A stretch of 64,000 nucleotides of DNA from NCBI GenBank assembly GCA_021209875.1, contig JAGYVD010000009.1, positions 3,100,001 through 3,164,000 of the forward strand. Direction: 5' to 3'. This DNA is from Rosellinia necatrix (Eukaryota; Ascomycota; Sordariomycetes; Xylariales; Xylariaceae). Shown piece after piece: positions 58,874-64,000 of the stretch. Made by a program: the position numbers and the translations under genes. The notes below the pieces were generated by a model. That model was not told the DNA's origin. It saw nothing but the letters and a program-made list of their open reading frames with translations, and made no database searches. How positions within the stretch are numbered: the first letter of the stretch is position 1; each line of letters opens with the position of its first letter.

Positions 58874-59313
58874 TGTCACGTTAAGAATCACGGAGTGAAT
58901 AGATAGGCTTGTTCTAGGTCGTAGGTGGGGTGTTGTCATGTTAGGAATGCCTAGAGTGAGGTCTAGTCACTAATTATGAGGTAGCAGCTGGGTAGCAGGT
59001 AAATAGCCAAGTATAAGGGTAGGGCTTAATATTATTGATTCCTAGGCCTACTATTTAAGTGTAAGGCCTTTAGTCCTTATATATATAATTATGCCCTTAG
59101 AGCTACCCCCTAGAGTAGCTGGTGCCTCGCTATATGACCTATTTGCCTGACAGGTGTGGTGGTTGTATTTGGGGCTCAACAGGGTTAACAATTGATTCCT
59201 GAACCCTTCTAGACCCAAGGGGGTCCCGAAGGTCCTTATATACACCCATTTCCAGTACTAGAACCACCCTAGGTGTCGGGTAGTAGCTAGCAGGGTCATT
59301 ATTGGACCTGACA
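58874..59313 (-). mobile_element. Solo LTR, family A, with target-site duplication TAGAT, split by a nested LTR
   Basis: The element starts TGTCACG and ends CCTGACA, flanked by perfect TAGAT repeats (58869-58873 and 59314-59318). Removing the inner 219-bp insertion plus one copy of its duplication leaves about 216 bp, matching the 207-bp copy at 51560-51766. Confidence 0.88.
58934..59152 (-). mobile_element. Solo LTR, family B, nested inside a family A LTR, duplication GGTGT
   Basis: A 219-bp element from TGTCATG to CCTGACA, flanked by perfect GGTGT repeats (58929-58933 and 59153-59157). Its reverse complement aligns with 58460-58674. This shows that family B was active after family A had already been reduced to a solo LTR here. 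Confidence 0.88.
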
Positions 59314-59410
59314 TAGATATAACAGAATTAATTAACCAGTATAGCCTAGAAGCTGAATAGGGCCTTCTAAAGAGTATGAGTTAACGGAATGATATATAAA
59401 TCGTCGTACT

Positions 59411-59613
59411 TGTCAGGTGGAACTATCACATGACTAGTAACACCCGACATCCAGGGTGGTTGTGGTACTGGAATTGGCTGTATTTATAGGCCGTAGAGAC
59501 CGCTCGGGTCTTGAGAGGCTCAGGAATCAACTTCCGCCCTTTAAGCCCTGGTTACCACCCCTAGCCAACCAAGACGAGTTTATCCATTCAATCCGTGGTA
59601 TATCCACCTCACA
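59411..59613 (+). mobile_element. Diverged family A solo LTR, inverted relative to the one at 58874
   Basis: Starts TGTCAGGTGG and ends CCTCACA, and is a diverged reverse-orientation match to 58874-59313 without the nested insertion (shared CAGGGTGGTT, GTACTGGAA, CAGGAATCAA). The flanks GTACT and GTACG form a 4/5 match target-site duplication. Confidence 0.7.
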
Positions 59614-60364
59614 GTACGACAGCACTGGCTACGACATTAGCGCTGTTAGGATAGCAAAAGTATAACATTATCAATTCGGGCGCTTGGCTGACTGTAGCCA
59701 CTTATACATCGTCACTGTAGGACTGCAACACCTACATATTATCGAGTTATTTGCAATATCTAGCTATTAAGCTGGCTCCTCTCTCTAGAGGACCTTATAT
59801 ATCGGCTATTACCCATCGTGGTATGCCTAAACTAGCCACGGGTAAGACATCAGATAATAAAATTCGCAATCAGAGAGGAAGCGGTCGTACCATATTCCGT
59901 GCAAATATGATTCAAGCTAATCAAATCAAAGTCATCAGTAGTAAGCCCGTGTCAGATATATATACTTGTGAGGAAACTAGATAGTCTCCCAGCGTTCTAT
60001 AAGGGATGGATACTAGAGACATGGTACGCTTTGAATAACCAGAAACAGGACTACTATCTCCTCAAATTTAGGGGATATTGTTATTTACTATAGGATAGGG
60101 CCTAGAATTTTAGGCGGAAGAGGTACAGAATAAAAATTTTCATACCGGATGTAATTCTTTCTGTCTGAAGGCTTGACTATTTTTACTTCTGATTAGTTTA
60201 ATTGTCTGTTTGGATGACTGTATTCTGTAATTGTAGTAGTCTAGATATCTACAAATCAATCACCCGCCTCTTCCCCTACTTGTTTTAAAGACTGTTAGGA
60301 TAATCTAATCTAGATAGCGAAACTAGCCCCTACAGTGCTCGAGCTCTTTTTTAGATAGAAAAGT

Positions 60365-60560
60365 CACATAGCATCACACAGGCTACCCCATGGTGTGGCT
60401 TTAGTATATTGGTGTATATAAAGACTAAGGGGCTTCTACTCTAGATAGGATGTTTAGGAATTAATAGAATAGAGCTGTAGCCTTATACTTCACTATCTGC
60501 CTGCGGCCCGGCTTCTACCCTCTAGACCTCACCTTGGACATTCGGTCCAGAATACTCCTG
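60365..60560 (+). mobile_element. Degenerate family B LTR fragment
   Basis: Resembles the family B LTRs across GGTGTATATAAAGACTAAGG, TTAGGAATTAATAGAA and CTATCTGCCTGCGGCCCGGC. Neither end is well defined. Confidence 0.55.
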
Positions 60561-63500
60561 CTTGAAATTTCCACTGTTAAACTTCCCGTTCTCCATACGG
60601 GTTGCCGCATACCATAACTACGCGGTGCTCGGGATACGTTGTATCAGTTACGTAGATGTGGTTGGTTTAAAACCCAAGCTAATCACTCAGTCGGACTATA
60701 CCAATGATATACTCAGCTATGGAGAGACTACTTATTGAGTATTTGACAATGAGAAAAGTTAGAGGCCTGCAACCCCTCGGGTTTTAGCCTGCGGTTCATC
60801 ACCATTCAATTTAAAACCAATTCGCTACTGGATATAGATTCTCAGTTCTACGTGCTTATGATTTGCATCGCTACGGTAAGAGACGTGGCGGTTTGCCTTA
60901 TACAAATACTGAACTGGTCGGCGAGCTTTGGCGGAATATCCACTTCTACCTATCTACTTTACCCCATTCGAATTGACGAAATATTGGCATACGATAAATA
61001 TATTAAACGCGGGGGACAAACATACCTCAAAGTTGGCCGGCCATGTTATCCATGGTTATGTGGATTGTAGAGCATGGCGCTTGGAGAGTTCGTCTTGGCT
61101 GGTTTGGCTTGTATTAAACGGCGTAGGATTCCGAATAACAAAGATGGCTGATGCGGTTAACCAGAAGAGGAATGACATTGGCGGAAGGATCTATAGCAGA
61201 TGCAAACGCATACAACTTTCAAATATCGTGTTACATGCTGTGTTATGAGTCCTGGAGAAGTACTCCAATGTATACTACTGGGCTGATTGGCATGAAGCCG
61301 CAGCCCTGACTTCGATATATATGAAACTACGTAACTAACCTAGGTACTTATACCGTTGGAGCATAATCACTTGCTTATTTCGTTGCTTGCTTGTTTCTTA
61401 TTCGTCGGCTTAGGCGCCACGGTTATGTTTATCCTATGTATTGATCTAAGGTCGGGTGGGGGGGAAGTGACGAGGGCCACTGCAAACATCACCGCTTGAG
61501 AACAAAAACGGCAGAAAAGAAGGTTCCATTAGAGCCGGGTAGAACCTTGTTGAAGGATTCCTGGATATCTCCTAGCCTGTGAGCTTGAGCGGTTATGTAA
61601 GCAAACCAGACATCCCACATGTGCCCCCGAGATGTAACCATACCAATCTAGTTAAAATTTATTATTATGGAGAGAATTATGTCACTCGCTCAAGGACACA
61701 GTGGCACCGGGCGGCCCGGCCCACCTACATACGTGCGGCGTAGTATAATGGCCTCTCTACTACGCTTGCTAGTTTACGTTTACGTATTCTGGTGGGAGGA
61801 AACATGGCGCTCCTTGAACTACGGAAATGACCAACGCCTGGGGGATGATGGATCACGCGACCAAGCGGATCCTATACACGCCTTATATCTTACGCCTCCG
61901 GATGGGAAGATCTGGGCTAAGAACTTGCGACGAAATTGATCTTCCTTCCCGGACTGCCTGACTCGTTGGATTGGAGAACCCCCCACCTCCGGGGTAGGAC
62001 CAACCCACGTGTTGGGCTCGGATATGCTGAGAAGCAAGGCAGTAGAAGCTGCATGGGGGATACCAGGTGAGCAAGCCACTTACCGGCAAGCAGACCTTGA
62101 ACGATGACCCTTGCCGCGTGGCAGCGACAATGGACACCTTGAATGCTTTGGGGTATAAGACTTATATTATAGAGGCCATCTTCCTCGGCTTGCTGAAGTA
62201 TAACACAACGTGAGATGAAGGTATCCACCCCGAGATAAAAAAGCTCATGAGGCTATTTGTCGTGTTGGCAGGCCTTAGCTGCGACTCTAAGTGTGTGTGT
62301 GTGCTTTTTTTTTTTCCCCCTTCTCTTTGCTGCTAATACCTACATAGTCTGGCCGTGCGTCGGGGGCGACTGAGGATGGATGTGGATAGACAGACTATCA
62401 CCGGTCAGCCAACTCTGACCAACTTGTAAACAATGCCCGAGCCAGCGGATGAGACGATCAAAGAAACGAAATCCGTACATCTCCCTACGGCTGCCGGGTG
62501 GCTGGATGTATCGAGTACACGCAAGAGGCTAACAAGCGGCAGGGATATGAGGTGCTGGGATATAAAGGGATTGATACGATTGGCGATAATTTTCAACCAA
62601 GGCCCGGCCAAGGTTCGCATTAGGATACCTGGGACGAATTGATGCAAGGCTTCGTAACTTGATACATACAAAGTGTAGACGGCCCTGGGGATCCTCTCTA
62701 CTACACTGTGTAATGCCTACACTACTACATAGCACTGGCCGAGACGAGCCCGGTTATTACTATTGGGAAGTAATGTAATTATACCCGAGCTGCCCAAAGT
62801 GTATAACCGCTACGATTCGATCCTCCGCAGCCCCAATTATACGGCATGCTCAGAAAGGCGTCCAGTGACTGTCGTTGTCCTCCCTCTCGTCTATCCTCCT
62901 TTCGGTTGGTATTGTCGACATGAAACCGCGAGTCTATAACCCTATGCAGGCGAACCCTCGTCGTGTGGAGGGGCGGATGGGCGGACTGCATGTTTGCCGG
63001 ATCGAGCCCTTCTCCTCCTCCTCCTCTTCCTCCTCCTCCCTCCTTTTCCATTCTTTTTCAACGGCCTAGCCGGGAAAGCAGTTCAATTGGTAGCTTCCGT
63101 GGTAGTGTAGCTGCAATACCGGATACATTGTCGGTGCTGTAGGTAGGCATGGTTACAGCACGACGTCGTCCAAGTATGCAGCTGGTCTTAACCTACCTCC
63201 GTTTCTGGTATATCCAGCGAAAGGTTGGATTGTATGCCGTCTGGTGGTAGTGCACGTAGTATGTGTGTTCACGACATGGCTAAAAAAGGGCCACTGAGTC
63301 TAGCATCAGATCCGACGCTAATACATGACAAGAGACAGCCAATGACACGTGCGAGACGAGACGCCTACTGTAAGACTGCGCCACGTCAACAGGGAGTCCA
63401 TGCAGCTCAGGGCCACACACCACACCGGCGGAACAGACAGCGACAGGGGTCTGGTTCCGCCGCGGTACTCTAGCCCGGATGGGTAATAGGTTTCCGACGC

Positions 63501-63605
63501 AGCTGCCCGGGAGGAGTCGAGTTGGGGCATGTACAAGCATGTAAACCATGTACAATACATAACTGCATGTAGTGTACTTACCTGCTTCATACTCGTTGTA
63601 CGCTG

Positions 63606-63660
63606 TCTACCTACCTAGGTAGGTAGTTTATATGTAAGTACTTAAGTAGTAGTAGTAGTA
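63606..63660. repeat. AGGT/ACCT palindrome and GTA microsatellite
   Basis: CTACCTACCTAGGTAGGTAG forms a perfect inverted repeat, followed by a run of five to six GTA units. Confidence 0.85.
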
Positions 63661-64000
63661 GGCAATTTACCTAGTAGCTACCTAGTATTCTGCATTCGTC
63701 CTAATCGCATAACCATAAAATCAAATACAAGTAGTTAACTACATACAATCAATCAAAAATCTACCGACCTTGCCTCGGCACCTATCCGGGTTAAGCTGTT
63801 CTTGGTTGGCGTGCTGAGCTAAGTATGCTACCATAAGTACATATTGAATTTTAGATGGGGGCCAGCTGTTAGACCGGCCGTTCGCAACGTTCGCCAGCTA
63901 TAACATAAAACTTGGAAATGCATTTCTTTTTTTGGCACATCTGGCACATCTGGCACATCATCTTTAAACGGAGGCATGTATCCGAGTTAAGCATATTATC

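Larger units (their letters stand above)
59614..64000. other. AT-rich remnant zone, then gene-free sequence to the window end
   Basis: Between the LTR remnants (59614-60364) the sequence may be decayed transposon interior, but I recognise no reverse transcriptase, integrase or gag motif. Beyond 60560 only short chance frames occur. A TCC repeat lies at 63013-63037, AGGT palindromes at 63606-63632 with a GTA run at 63643-63660, and a 9-bp ACATCTGGC repeat at 63938-63960. Confidence 0.5.

Noticed and set aside
58298..59313. Short peptides shared between 51.6, 58.4 and 59.1 kb (YIRT and EGFRNQLLTLL types)
   Set aside because: They are translations of the LTR repeats, not a gene family.

Overview
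The window is eukaryotic and fits a filamentous ascomycete (Pezizomycotina), most likely a Sordariomycete. The evidence is short GT-AG introns (mostly 59-150 bp) with CTAAT- or CTGAC-type branch points, the fungal protein families present, many intergenic AGGT/ACCT tetranucleotide arrays, and solo LTRs in an AT-rich patch. No rRNA, tRNA, CRISPR or operon structure was seen. The genus cannot be named from this sequence. Exon coordinates were assembled by hand from splice signals, reading frame and remembered family patterns; no alignment was run.

Layout. 0-3 kb: a five-exon tyrosine-phosphatase-like gene (minus strand) with two very long introns, then a 12-bp minisatellite. 3.2-10.2 kb: mostly non-coding, with one small two-exon Cys-rich protein gene at 6.84-7.11 kb. 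10.2-10.8 kb: a four-TM MARVEL-type protein. 10.8-16.4 kb: repeats and weak ORFs only. 16.4-17.5 kb: a conserved disordered protein. 18.8-20.5 kb: a BAR-SH3 membrane-remodelling protein (minus). 20.5-22.8 kb: AGGT arrays. 22.8-25.2 kb: a ZGRF1/Mte1/Dbl2-type (DUF2439) genome-maintenance protein. 26.5-28.2 kb: a fungal protein with a Cys/His motif and C-terminal TM segments. 31.1-33.8 kb: a half-zinc-cluster protein with hydrophobic C-terminal segments. 35.1-36.4 kb: a secreted pectin lyase (minus). 39.4-41.8 kb: the catalytic tRNA adenosine deaminase subunit Tad2 with a long N-terminal extension. 47.8-50.6 kb: an ASH1-type AWS-SET-post-SET histone H3K36 methyltransferase. 55.0-56.6 kb: a VHS-GAT (Lsb5-like) sorting protein. 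51.5-52.1 and 58.3-60.6 kb: a graveyard of short solo LTRs, several with perfect 5-bp target-site duplications and nested insertions.

Most genes are housekeeping (tRNA editing, chromatin, endocytosis/trafficking, DNA repair) and stand alone, with no sign of a metabolic cluster. The pectin lyase suggests an organism that attacks or lives on plant material. About half of the window has no gene I can support; those stretches are described individually.
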